From Axinella damicornis (taxonomy: Eukaryota > Porifera > Demospongiae > Axinellida > Axinellidae): 64,000 nucleotides of DNA. Location: assembly GCA_963931865.1 (NCBI GenBank), contig OZ007505.1:21490074-21554073 (forward strand). Reading direction: 5' to 3'. This document shows positions 10,352-21,900 of the stretch, in pieces (within the stretch, counting starts at the first letter, position 1; every line of letters begins with the position of its first letter). A program made the translations under genes and the position numbers. The notes below the pieces were generated by a model. It was not told the DNA's origin and made no database searches. It worked only from the letters and a program-made list of their open reading frames with translations.

Positions 10352-13300
10352 TTAACTGTTGAGTACTTCAGCTAACAGTGCAGGAACAGAACTAGTCCTC
10401 AGGACTTTCTCCAAGCCAAAATGGAGGGCTGCCAGTTTAGCTCTCACCATGGTGACCAGACGTGGGGGTCGCAGCTGCATGGTCTGACCGAGGCAGGAGA
10501 CCAGCTCGTGCGCTCGCTTCTGGGCATGTGACCCCGGGGGAACGTACCACGGCATACAAACGACGTAATCGACTAGTTCCTCCTGGATCAAGATCTCCCT
10601 CACTTGGTTCCCACTTAGCATGTTCTGGAGGCTAAACACACCTGCCTCAATGCACAGCAGCTGCAATTGTCTGGTAGTTTGGTACTCATCGGAATTGAAA
10701 CGTGATGGTATGTACTTTGGATTCAAGTAAGGAAAATATGCAAGGTTTACAAAGGGGACGATGGTCGGCCAGACGAACCCATACTTTGCTTCATGTTGCC
10801 GTATCACCTGGTGATCTGCTGTCTTGAAGAACAGCTTGATGAACTTGTGGAGTATGGGGAGGAGGGAGGGCAGGATCAGCTCCAGAGACTGGGTGATCAT
10901 CATTGCAAATAGCAGAGTTGCAAAGTACCTGTCAAGTTGGAGGAGGCATTATAGATCACATGTACGTCACTGATACCTCAGTGTGCTCTGATATGGTTGT
11001 ATCATGCACATATTATATCGTCTCTGTGACCACATAATGTCCATCACAGATGACGTCCCGACCCCATGCACCCAATGGTGAATATCACATCACATTACTC
11101 TACTCAATACGATGTAGTACATCACATGATCCTACCGGTAATCAACAATCATGTGATGTGGATGACTGCACCATATAACCCAAGCCAGGAGGTTACGTGC
11201 TCTCCGTGCTCATACCTCTTGCCCTACTTGGTGGCTTCAGCTATATCATCTCATGCAGCTGGTGATCGATCACACAGTGCAGGTGGGGTCTTAGAATAAT
11301 CAGCGCCATAAAATATGAGAACCCATCTAGGGCAAAGAGCTCCTACAGTGCAGCTAGATGGCAGATGCTCACTCTTGTCAGCAGCTCTTCTGGCAGCTGC
11401 ATTGTACTGCTTACTCACTTTAGATGGGAGGCAGAACCATATTGGAGTTGCACACTCTAAAGTCTGCGATCAGCCAAACAACCTGATCAGTTGTACTAGC
11501 ACGATATGTGGTCATTATGAGCTGTGTACTTGTATACAAGTGTCCTACAGCGGCTGTACACGTGTTATTGCCTAGTGAATAGTGAGGAAAGTAATCTTGA
11601 CAACAGCAGTCCGATTCTGAGCTAGCGTTTGTGAATGCAAATGCAATCATTGTCTCCCAGTAAGTTCAGATGTCAGTATAATCATATAGTAGAAACCATA
11701 AGGGAAAGCTGTTCAACTCTATAATATTGGTATTGTACATGTACTGCACTGCATGTTGTTTATCCGTCTCAGTGGCCCACTTAGTTCAGTACCTACGAAG
11801 GTGCAGAGACACTACTCTAACTTGCTATATGTGCAGTGATTCCTGCTCTGCGTGAAGTGATTACTTGCCACACCCACTTCTGTCTGACCATCTATACATG
11901 TACCATGTAGCACAGCTTTTACAAGTACAACTATATGAGCTGCAGAGACGTACATGAGAAATTGGTATTCGACAAGTCTTTCCTCTGTAGTACGGTGGAT
12001 GCCACACGCCCCAATAATCCCCTGGATAATATGAAGCTTTGCAAGGTACTGGTGTGTTTCAGGGCTATAGGCAAGGCTGAGCATGCCTGCAACTGTCGCC
12101 TGTGTGTGAGGGTGTAAGTGTGTGGGAGTGCACGGGTGCAGGTGGTGGGTGTGTGAGGGTGGGGGAAGTGGGTGTGTATGAGTGTGGGTGTGGGAGATAG
12201 GTGTGTTGGAAGTGGGTGTGTGTATACCCCATAAACGTGTGGTGAGTATGGGTGGTGGGTGGTAATGGGAAGTGAGTGTGTAGGTATGGAAGGTGAGTGG
12301 GTGTGGGGGTGAGTGTGAGTGTGTGGGTCCATTTGTAGCAATGTGTATGAGGGGGCAGGGAGGCCAATCCAACTGCATGCACTAACAGTTTGACAGTGCC
12401 ATGCCCAGCCAGCCAGTTTCAACGCTACCCTAGAACCAGGAGCCATGAGCCGATGAAGGCGGCGAAGGAGCATCGAACTCAGCATGCGCTCCCATCGAAC
12501 TCAGCATGTGCGAAGTAGTAGTCCTTCACACGTCCCAAAATTTCACCTTATATGGCAAGAGGCCATTACGTAAAAGTGTACCACAAAGGTCTTCCGTATA
12601 AGGTATGACCGTAAGGTGTGAGGGATTACAACATGTCTATACTAGTTTGACGCTCCTTCGCTGCCTTCGGCGGCTCCTGCGCTCCTGCTTGAACATCTTC
12701 AGTGATGAACATGGTTACACATCGTGTATACGCAGATAGCTAAGTCTAGTCATTACAGTGTTCAATGTGCAATCACACAAATCAGGATTCCATTATGCTT
12801 AAAACAGTCACATGACTTGGCACACTCCAACTCATGATTTATATCTTGAGTGGTTTATGAGTGCAGGCATATAAATTAACTCTTGTGCACTGTTTGCTGA
12901 GGATTCATCCTCCACTCAGCATGCAGTGCATGCTGGTGAGATGTGTCGACTGCTTTATAGCCAGGTTCAGCAGGAAACATTCAAGCATCCACAGCTGACA
13001 ACCATGAAGCCAAGTAAGAAGTTTTTTGAGGTGCTAAAAGCTAAAGCTGCATGAATCAGCATCAAGGCAGAATCAGCGGCGATGAATGTTGATGGCCCTC
13101 ACTAACCTTGTTCCACAACCTTTCCGAAGTGATTGTTCGGTAGCAAGACTAACTGTTGTTAGAGATGCACTGGGATCGATTGACAGCTACATGTAGCTAC
13201 GTATACATACCTAGTAGCCTTAGAAAGCATCTCAGAACATGGGAGATTGATTGTCAAAACGTTTAGCGCTTGCTTGCTAGGGGGGTCTGGGGGCATGCCC

Positions 13301-14771
13301 CCAGACCCCCTTAGCAAGCAAGCGCTAAAAGTTTTGTGCGGCGCTCGCCGCAACGTACACCAACCCTGGCCTGACCACTCTGTAACTGCTTCCAATGGCC
13401 CTGTGAGGCATGTGATCTTTGATATGCATTGACAATAGTACTCACTCTTCCACTACAGTGTACTACTATATAGGTGTACTCATCTCTGCATGCACTTACC
13501 TGAGAGACAATGTACTTGAAGGTCGGAGTCAGCATCATGGCCACAAACTGGTCCATGACCCTCTCATTAGAGGCTATCGGTAGACGGCACTCTGGAAGCT
13601 CTGCAAGGCTGGGAGTAAGGGAGGGAGAAAGGAAAAGATGAAGGGAGGGAGAGTAAGTTGGAGAGAGAGGAGGAGAGAAGGGAGGGGAGTGGAAGGAAGA
13701 TGTCAGGGAATGAATAGTAAGCACACCATTCCATTAGGGAATGAGAGGAGAGATCTCAGGGGAATTATATGGATCATGCAGAATTGGCAAGAAGGGAGGG
13801 AGAGAAGAGAAAGAGGAGAGGCCTATAGTAGCCTCATTCCCAGGCCTTCTACACCTCCAGTTTGCAAGTATGCAAGCGATCAAAAACTGGAGGTGTAGAA
13901 GGCCGACTAGGCCTATAGTGTGTGACTAACTTACTCACTTGCATAGAATCTCACTAGCCTGGAACATCACTGCAGCAGCTATTTGATCCAGCTCATGTAC
14001 AGGGGCTATTTCATTTGCAAACCGATTGTAAGGGGCTGTGATAGGCTTCTTGGGGAAAATCTCGACCCTCAGCATGGACTCTATAATTTCACTGAGGGTG
14101 TATCTCTTGAAAACTTGAGTTCCTCCTAAAATCGATGCTGATAAATTGGCCAGTGTACGAAGAATGGCGTGCTCCAGGTACTGCATCTCCAGTGGGGTTG
14201 TTCCCCAGGGTTGCTTTAGTAGCACAACATGAAGTTCATGCATAAGATCCATCCCTCCATTGTGTATGAATAGCAACCGGTTTGCATCAGCTCGAGCTGA
14301 TGCATGAGGAAAGAAGTATGTACTAGGCAAGCTCTCAACTTGAGCTACTTTTACATTTTGTCGAATTCTTGTATCGAGATCTTGACTCACACTCTCACTG
14401 GACAGTTCGGGCTGTATGGACTCAATAAAAGGGATCATTTTCCTCATTGTGCTGACGATGTCCAAGACCTCTTCAACGTCTGCTTCCGAGTTGTACTCCA
14501 CGTGCAAGACATCCTCATCTTGTATACGATATGTGTACAGGCTCTCCCCCTCCCTGAGCAGAACAGAGTCAAAGTACAAAGCTTGGCAACACACGGGGAC
14601 ATTGAACTTGCTCTGGATTTTCTCTTTAACCTCTAAAACAGTGTCAGGAGGTTGTTCTAGACAGAGCAGCTCCTCTTTGGTGGTTTTTGTGGTGGTGCAG
14701 TAGAGTATAACACGGAAGGTGATAGGTCCAGCCGGTGGCCATGGCTGTGAGTGTTCACCAACGCTTGTCAT
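10352..14771 (-). CDS. Unrecognised protein with N-terminal ubiquitin-like domain and all-helical C-terminal part
   Basis: Four exons: 13939-14771, 13500-13608, 11954-12099 and 10352-10928. Splice sites and phases agree (2, 0, 2), giving 554 aa. Residues about 16-95 resemble a ubiquitin-like fold: TFRVILYCTTTK, then a VKEKIQSKFNVPV helix, then QALYFDSVLLREGESLYTYR and DVLHVEYN. The remainder is helix-rich (armadillo-like by eye), with runs such as PSLLPILHKFIKLFF. No catalytic motif, signal peptide or firm membrane segment was seen. I cannot name the family. A ubiquitin-like domain at the N-terminus of a helical protein suggests an adaptor, for example a proteasome- or E3-interacting scaffold, but this is only inference. 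It converges on the DUF2961 gene with 181 bp between stop codons. Introns carry MITEs and a GT-rich stretch. Confidence 0.82.
12100..12335. repeat. GT-rich low-complexity stretch
   Basis: Degenerate gtgtgggt-type repeats in intron 2 of the ubiquitin-like-domain gene. Open frames here (rich in THTHP) are artefacts of the repeat. Confidence 0.8.
13257..13335. mobile_element. Compact palindromic element
   Basis: Inverted arms aaaacgtttagcgcttgctt and its near complement ending gttttt-like, around a centre gtctgggggcatgcccccagac. It is almost fully self-complementary over about 79 bp. Intronic. Confidence 0.65.
13829..13909. mobile_element. TAGCCTC-type MITE (81 bp) with perfect 9-bp target duplication
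   Basis: Starts TAGCCTCATTCCCAGGCC. The arms pair through ttctacacctccag / ctggaggtgtagaa. Flanked on both sides by GGCCTATAG (13820-13828 and 13910-13918). Located in the intron just 3' of exon 1 of the ubiquitin-like-domain gene (minus strand). Confidence 0.85.
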
Positions 14772-15923
14772 TATGGAAAACGATAATCACTCTTGGCCTT
14801 TGTTTAGCACTATCAGTTTTTATACTGTGATGTACGTCTTGTTTGGGCTTGGTTCAGCACTTTCAGAACCACCTCTCACTGTTATGACCTGTGGAGGTGA
14901 AGACAGGGCAAAAGTTACAACCTAGGTTGACTTGCAATTCCAGAAAAAATTAATCCATTGACAGATCTGGTGTTGCAGTAGTTATGCTAGTCTCGGCCCC
15001 AGAGCCAAACCAACCCCAGCACGGATTGCTTGCATACTGGAAGCAATCCGTACTGGGGTTGCATGGTTGTTTTGCACTAGCAGGTATGCATGAGCAGAGT
15101 ACATGATGTACATTCATGTCTGTACAGAATGCATTAATTTTGTTATTGCCAAATTGGGTACAATATTCACAAGATGGTGTTATTGGGTGTACTACAACTT
15201 ATTCATGGTATTGTGTGTTATTGGAATTAAGTGCCTACATTCATGCATCAGCTTGGGGCAAAAGATATATATTTACCCCAACACAAGTACCAAGGTGGGT
15301 CAGGTCACTCCCATCGATTATGTAGTCAGGCACAGCTGTGACCACGCGCACGGGTCAAGCTTTTGACAAGCTCTTTCAGTGGTACTGTTGACCATGCTGA
15401 TTTTTTGGCTGTTGAACTTCACCCAGACTGCACTGTTGCACTCTGTAACCTGACTGTATAGTGGTGTTTGTGTGTTGCTTTGCAGTGATTGTACCCTGAG
15501 CAGCTTTCGAAGTAAATAAATGCTTATTTGAAGCGCTTTCCTGGGAAGGGAAACCAGCACTAATTGGCCACACAGTCACAGCTCTGACTGTTGGCCATTG
15601 ACAGACTGCATTTGCAGCTGTGCCTAGTATGAGAGTGACCCCATGCAGCTGAATTGTTACTGAGTCTGGGCCTCGAGCAGTAGTCTTGCTGGCCACACCC
15701 CGTTGCTGGAGACAAGAATTGTCTGTTTTCTACTCTCCGCTCACCCGCGGCAAGGCTAGACATATCTACAACTTAGTTCACCGTGCAGTTATAGATGGAT
15801 CTAGCTGGTGATCATGCCTTGCCTTTTATACAAATTATGCATAATTTATGCTTCAGTTCTGAACGCTATAACTTCAGCACACGAAACCAAGTTACTCCAT
15901 TGCGGAGGTATAATAGTATCTAC

Positions 15924-16159
15924 CTGCATGCGTCTCTAGCTCTGCGGTCCCTAGGATCGGATCCTCGAGCTCGAGCCTCGCAGTAAACGATGCTGTCGGT
16001 GATCCCTACGCCCTCAATGCCAGTCTCGATTTGCGTCACCGCCCACCACTCAGGGATCCGTAAAAAAATCTGGTTTGGACCCCTTGGGGGTAAATCCCCA
16101 TCTTTAAATAGAAGACACAACTTTGCAAGAGCGTTTGGTGGGGTGGTGATCTTGGAGAT
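15924..16159 (-). CDS. Possible orphan exon, function unknown
   Basis: Open on the minus strand for 78 codons between an AG acceptor and a GT donor. It reads PPNALAKLCLLFKDGDLPP ... PEWWAVTQIETGIEG, compositionally protein-like, followed by a charged RGSDPRDRRARDACR tail. No partner exon could be joined in phase on either side and no family was recognised. It may be a relic or chance. Confidence 0.2.
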
Positions 16160-16861
16160 CTACTAGAAACATACATTCAGTTGGAAGCATTTCACTGCAA
16201 GATCTGGTACATGTACTTTCTGTTTTTCAGTTTGCGTTGACACTAATACTCGCAAACTGAAGAACAGAAAATGACACTAATACACGCAAACTGAAGAACA
16301 GAAAAACATAGGCCTGGGAACGAGGCTATGCTGTGTGCACACAGTAGAGTATTTGCAAAGGATTTGCATGAGCCCATGAGGGCCATCACATACACCACAG
16401 ATGATATTGATATAAGGGATCGGTGATTGCTGGCTCAAGTGATAATTGGAATAGAATGGAATTAAGAACATCTATATGGCTTGCTCATGTCAATTCCACC
16501 ATAGATCGATCGATGCTCTATTATCCACTATGCATGGCGGCACCACTCCATGTTGTATAGAGGAGTGCTTTGCCGTTCAGCAAAGTTGACAAACCATTCA
16601 TGGAATTTGCAGTTTGAATGCCCGCATGGAATCATCTGTTCTCCTGCTCCTCTTTGCAGTTGCTACAGTGAAGCAGGTCCGTGCACTACCATGGAGAAGA
16701 CAAAAAACATATCAAGATCTACATTTGGGACAAATGAGGAAGATCGAGGAGGGCATGGTGATATAATTTGGCAAATGGAACTCAAGAGCATAGACAAATA
16801 TATGATAGAGCCGAAGATCTGCTGAGATGTGGTGGACTAACTGGACTTGTGGTGAACCATT

Positions 16862-17008
16862 AAGGTAGCACATACCCCTTTACGTTAGGTTACCTTTAAC
16901 CGTCGGGGGCCCCCGACGGTTAAAGTGGTATGTGCTACCTTAGCACATACCCCTTTACGTTAGGTTACCTTTAACCGTCGGGGGCCCCCGACGGTTAAAG
17001 GTAACTAA
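16862..17008. repeat. Tandemly duplicated perfect palindrome
   Basis: Two direct copies of a unit that contains ttaaccgtcggggg joined to its exact complement (26 bp, no spacer). The motif taaggtagcacatacccctt precedes both copies. An inverted copy, aagtggtatgtgctacctta, closes the first, so the block is a nested foldback. Confidence 0.8.
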
Positions 17009-17651
17009 AATCTGGAACAGAATGGAGCTGCAGTAGCTGCAGCCATTCTTCAACAGTAGCAACTAAGCACATTTCTCACACCCACTCCCAAATGCGAGGG
17101 TCTGGTACTGAGATGATCTCGAGGAAAGATGAAGAGAGCACTTTGCGAATGGTGTCTGGTAGGTTACGAAGTGGCTAGTATTGGATTTCTCTCCTTCACT
17201 CGACATGGACAAGGTTTACATGCACTTGTGGGTATTTGGAGGTCACCGTTTCCTCATGGGATCATTACCGAGGAAACATGTCAATCAGTGTTGTTTTAGT
17301 ATGGCTACCCGAGTATTAGTTTAGTTATTGGAATGATTTAGTTATAGTTGTGCTCCTTTAGAAGCTTTTAGTTATAGTTTTAGTTGGTTCACTAAAATGG
17401 AAAAAGGCCTAACTAAAAGGGTTTTAGTTTAGTTAACTGAAAGAAAAGCACGACCTTTGCCACAACTGCACAATAACAGAAGACGATGCGTGCAGATCGA
17501 GGATGAGGTAGGGGGTCCACATTTAAAATAACGTTTCACAGGAAAACCATTTTCTCTGCACATGTCAAGGGCTGGTCTCCCAAGGGGCTTAGAGGTAAAA
17601 GCTGATGAATACATTAAGAGTACATGAGTTATTGTTCCAAAGGTTCTCAAA

Positions 17652-18598
17652 TCAATTTGCGCATGCTTCTTTTACACTTTCTTCCCTTTGATTGACATCA
17701 TCATCATCCGTGGTAGCACTGTCCTTCTTCCCCAAAACGACTCGGGACATACTCAGTTTCCTGTCAGTCTTGCAGAAATAGGTCAGCTTCTTGGCCTCTG
17801 AAGGGTTGGGACATTCTCTAGCTAGTAATCCCTTACAGTTGGGCTAACCAAAATTCAAATAACAATGACACAAGAATGCTGTATACATGTACCATGTAGG
17901 TGAAAAACTCAATTGTGTGCTGGGCTAGTCTTATTACTCTCTGTCTGAGGGAAGATGTCTAGATGTAAGAATTAAGGTGAAAACTTACCTGTGTCTTGTA
18001 AGAAGAACATACATGTTCCAAGAGAGTCTGAAATGAAGGATGCCAAGTTTGATGGTGAAGATGGTGATAATTACTGAAAAGTCAGTAGGCTTGTGCTTAT
18101 AGTTAGCAATGAGAGAGAGAAAGAGAGTCGGCAGAAAATTCCAGCTGGTCCCAAAAATTTTTCTGTGGATTCATTTTCATCACTAACTATTAGCAACAAG
18201 TTTGATGGTGTGTGTTGCATGTATGGGTGTGTAATATGGAGGACGACCATAATTTATGGAGGCTATGGACACAAAAATGACATAGTACATCCTATAAAAG
18301 AATACCTTTGTAATTTCCTTTGAATACATAATTGTCCAGTTGAAGCACAGGTTCAGGAGTGTCCAATCCCTTATGAAGACGAGTGTACAATAAAAACTAA
18401 CTTCTGGAGCCCATCATGGATGGAACACTCACCAAAATCGCACAGCTTCCCTGACAATGCTGGATGGCATCTGGATTTGGGAGACCTGTAAGTTCCACTA
18501 ACAGTATAACCTGTGCAGAGAAACTTGCAAATGATTTTCCTGCGCTATAAAACGTGGACCCCGTCCGCCCCTACCTCATCCTCAGCGTCGTCTTCCAT
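17652..18598 (-). CDS. GTF3C6: General transcription factor 3C polypeptide 6 (TFIIIC subunit) homologue
   Basis: Small subunit of TFIIIC, which binds A/B boxes of tRNA genes to start Pol III transcription. Five short exons (18575-18598, 18433-18510, 18306-18369, 17989-18027, 17652-17821) with consistent phases encode 124 aa; human is about 213 aa with a long acidic tail missing here. Recognised from VELTGL (human LVELSGI), LGLDTPEPVLQLDNYVF (human GIDTERPILQVDSCVF), D-SLGTCMFF (human DTLGTCVIF), and KLTYFCKTDRKLSMSR (human KYKCHTMKKLSMTR). The exon 5 acceptor, TACTAG before CTAGAG, was chosen because it alone keeps frame. The C-terminus is acidic (TTDDDD) but short. The start is ATG at 18598 with the acidic opening MEDDAEDE. 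Upstream, about 350 bp separates it from the 3' end of the sorting-nexin gene. Confidence 0.85.
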
Positions 18599-18945
18599 AT
18601 CGTTGATGTAAAAAAAGGTCGAAGGTCAAAGGTCACTATCTAGAAGGCACTTATATACACGCGATCGTTAATGAAATTAGGAGCACCACCCGTATATACC
18701 CATTCTTGGGCTCTCATATGAAATTATGGAGCATGTATATAATTGTGTGTTCTCAGTGTACGGTTGTTGATGTGTCTACAGTGAAGTAGCGCAACACCAT
18801 TGCTATAGTCTGTGCAGATTGCAGTGACTGTAACACATAGTACGAATGAACAGCACAGTATAAAAAAATATTAGTGATATTGTTGGAGCACACATAACAG
18901 AAAGCAAACACATTGTATAAAAACTAAAAACACAAATGGAAAAAT

Positions 18946-21900
18946 TTAAATGACAAAACTCCCTCCGTTCACGTCTTCTATGATGCCATATTGAGCCAAG
19001 TTTCCATCCTTTTCGCTGTCGGGTTTTCTGAGGGCCACAGACCCGTCAATGTTTGCTGTACTGTTTAAGGGCGAGTCATCCGTCCTCCTGTAGGCCAATA
19101 CAAGCTCAGATTGAGTGCTGGACGTTGAGTCATGGCTGCACTCCTCGGAACTCCTCTCTGCTATTGAACTGGTACTCTGTGGAACAGCTTTATCACCGCT
19201 CCCGTGAAGCTGCTGTTCAAGGCGCTGCCTGCGTATCGATAACTTCCTCATCAGCTCATTCTCTCCGCCGGTGGAACTTCCCTTAGCTGCAAGTCTCTCT
19301 TTGCTGGGGCTTGATGTAGGGGTCACTGAACCTGATGTAGCGGTCAATATCGTTGATGTAGCGGTCACTGCACTAGATGTAGCGGTGGTCAATGTGGTTG
19401 CACTTGATTTTGGTGTCTTCATCAACAACTTGGTTGAATCAAGGGGACTGAGGTCTACAGTCTCTTGTGAAGCTTCCAATGAGCTGGTCTCGTCCTCTTT
19501 CTCCCGGATTGGACTGAAGGGGGTATCTGAGTCTTGCTCCTCTGGGATCTGCTGCGGCGACTTACTGGTAGATCCGTATCGTCCCTTAGCTGGCGGTAGC
19601 AGAGGCTGCTTCCTATCGACATTTGAAGTGGTATAGCTTCTAGGCTTGGTCTCAGTCCGCGGTTGGAGCAAGTTATCCTCCCTCACAGCTCCCTTTGCGT
19701 TTGCACTGTCTGTGGTTCTGTCTAGACCTTTGTGAGAAGTTTCAGACCGTTTTCTGTTGCCGCCAAAAGAGTGGGCTGGATTAGCTGGCATCCTCATTTC
19801 ACTGACAGGTCTGAGTGATGTTGCCTGAGGTGCAGATAAGAAGGGGGTGGGTTGATGTTTAGAAGGCAGTTGCAGGTCCTTGGGTTTTGGAGGCGTAAGT
19901 GGTTTAGTCAGTACAGCGGAAGGGGCAAGGTTGGAGTCGGTGCTGCCAGGTGATTTTCTCTGAAGAGGCATCGGTTTCTTTTGAAGACCACTCACACCCA
20001 CAACTGGTTTCGAAGTGTTACTTGGCTGTAAAGATAGAAATTGCCAGTTAGCATAGGGAGGACGTGGTTCCTCTCCCTTTTCCTCCTCGTTCTCGTCCCT
20101 CTCGTCCTCCTCCTCCATGATCTCGTCCTTTTTCACTGATACAGCTGGAGTTTCATACTCACTTGCATTAACAGCAGGTTTTCCACTTACAAGGTCAATG
20201 TTGATGTAATTGGGAGGTGGAGTTGGTCTGGAATGGGGACGAGATCGGGGTTGAGGGGTGGGAGCTCCAGAATGAGAAAGGGATGCAGTGGAATCAGATT
20301 CCGACCGGTCACGGCTGTCCACAGACTCAAAGTCTCTGCCATGTGAGAGACTGCTGGCAGAACCGTGGCTTGAGGTTGCGGAGAGGCTAGCACTCTTGCT
20401 CTTGAGGGGGGTTGCTGGGAAACGCCGAGACGGTTCTGTGTGTTTGGAGATTCTTTCAGTATACTTGCTATGTAGTGACTCCCATTCTTCAGCCATCTGA
20501 AGTGGGAGAGAAAAGCAGCTCGAGTGAGAGCTTGAACTGCTGGTTGTTTTACAGTACTCACTTGTCTGTGAAAGTCTGCCTGTTGACGGAGGAACCGGGC
20601 CATCACGTTCTCAAAGTCGTCCACCATGACACGACTGAAGTAGTCAAATTCAGCCAGAAGAACGTTGTTCAGTGTCTCACAGTTCTGACGTACCTCCTCC
20701 GCCTCCTTTTTCTGCCAGAACAAGAGGAGGATACGGGAAGCTGATGAACTCTGCTCACTAATATATCCTAGACCATATCAAGCTAAGATTCAACCAATCC
20801 GAGGGATGCATTCAGCATCTATGCAGGAAGCAAATCCCCTTAAATTATTAGTTCTTCTTACGTGATCCAGTCATAGCTGAATATCATCTATCATACAATG
20901 CAAAAATGTCATTTAAAATGCTAGTAGACGCTTTCCATAACCGGTTAAGATTCGTTACTTTCACAATGACATCACTTGACATGTAAGTAGCTCACAGAGT
21001 CCTTCTCCTTGCTGGAGTTGTATGTCTCCATGGCATCCTCATGCAGCTTCACGAGCACGGGGAGGGTGTGGATAATCCCGGAGTACTCCTGCAGCGTGTT
21101 CAGTACCTGCTGCTCTAGGACTTCTTGGTGGTGCTGGTAGACACTGGTCATCTTGCGCATCCCGCTGGCCGTGTCATGGAGGTCTCTTACCATTGCACTG
21201 AATCTGGTGGTAGTGAAGGAGGGTGAGGGAGGGAGGGAGGGAGAGAGAGAGGGAGGGAGGGAGGGAGGGAGGGAGGGAGGGAGGGAGGGAGGGAGGGAGG
21301 GAGGGAGGGAGGGAGGGAGGGAGGGAGGGAGGAAGGAAGGAGGGTGGGAGGGAGGGAGGAGTAAAGAGGGAGGGAGGGGAAGGGACGTGGGAGGAAAATG
21401 GGAGAGCAGCAGTAAATGCTGCATAACAGTTCCAATAGTTCAGACCATAGTTACACACACCAACCACCCCTCACCTGTCATCTTCCCTCCAGTTCCATGC
21501 CCCGCAGTCACTCTCATCCCCACTGCTGTCCTCCTCCAACTCCGCTGCACTCCTCTGGGGTGTGGTCGTGTAGAACGCTGACTGACCGTTGGCCAGATTC
21601 ACTGGGAGGCCAGCAGCTGCCTGAAGCTTGCGACGTTGAACTGTGAGTGTGTGTGGTGTGTGTGGTGAGCGTGTTTGGGAATGTGTGCATGTTGAGCTAC
21701 GTACTAGACTAGTGTGTGCTACGTTCAGTTTCCTCAGAAACTCAACACACATTATCACTTAGTCTAGCCATTAACAAAGCAGTGTTCTCGGTGACTATTC
21801 ACCTCTCTGTAGGGCCTAAATACACCCAGAGATTAAAGATGCACAGTAACACTGATTCATCACAATTGCACACGTAAATGCATGGTTGGGCTTGGTGTAG

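Larger units (their letters stand above)
14772..17651. other. Gene-poor interval between the ubiquitin-like-domain gene and GTF3C6
   Basis: No recognisable gene. It contains an inverted repeat at 15013-15062 (aaccccagcacggattgctt and its complement), a MITE remnant at about 16210-16325 (cagtttgcgttgacact repeated, then aggcctgggaacgaggcta), and a duplicated palindrome at 16862-17008. One exon-like open stretch at 15924-16159 is listed separately. Minus-strand ORFs at about 15376-15763 are open but have no family features. Confidence 0.6.

Noticed and set aside
15376..15763. Overlapping minus-strand ORFs with a possible start exon MSSLAAG
   Set aside because: No phase-compatible splicing produces a longer protein and no domain is visible. 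The frames contain few protein-like features.
18433..18485. Alternative GTF3C6 exon frame reading VSQIQMPSSIVREAVRFW
   Set aside because: It ends in a phase that creates a stop with the next exon. The frame VELTGLPNPDAIQHCQGS, with acceptor at 18511, matches the family and keeps phase.
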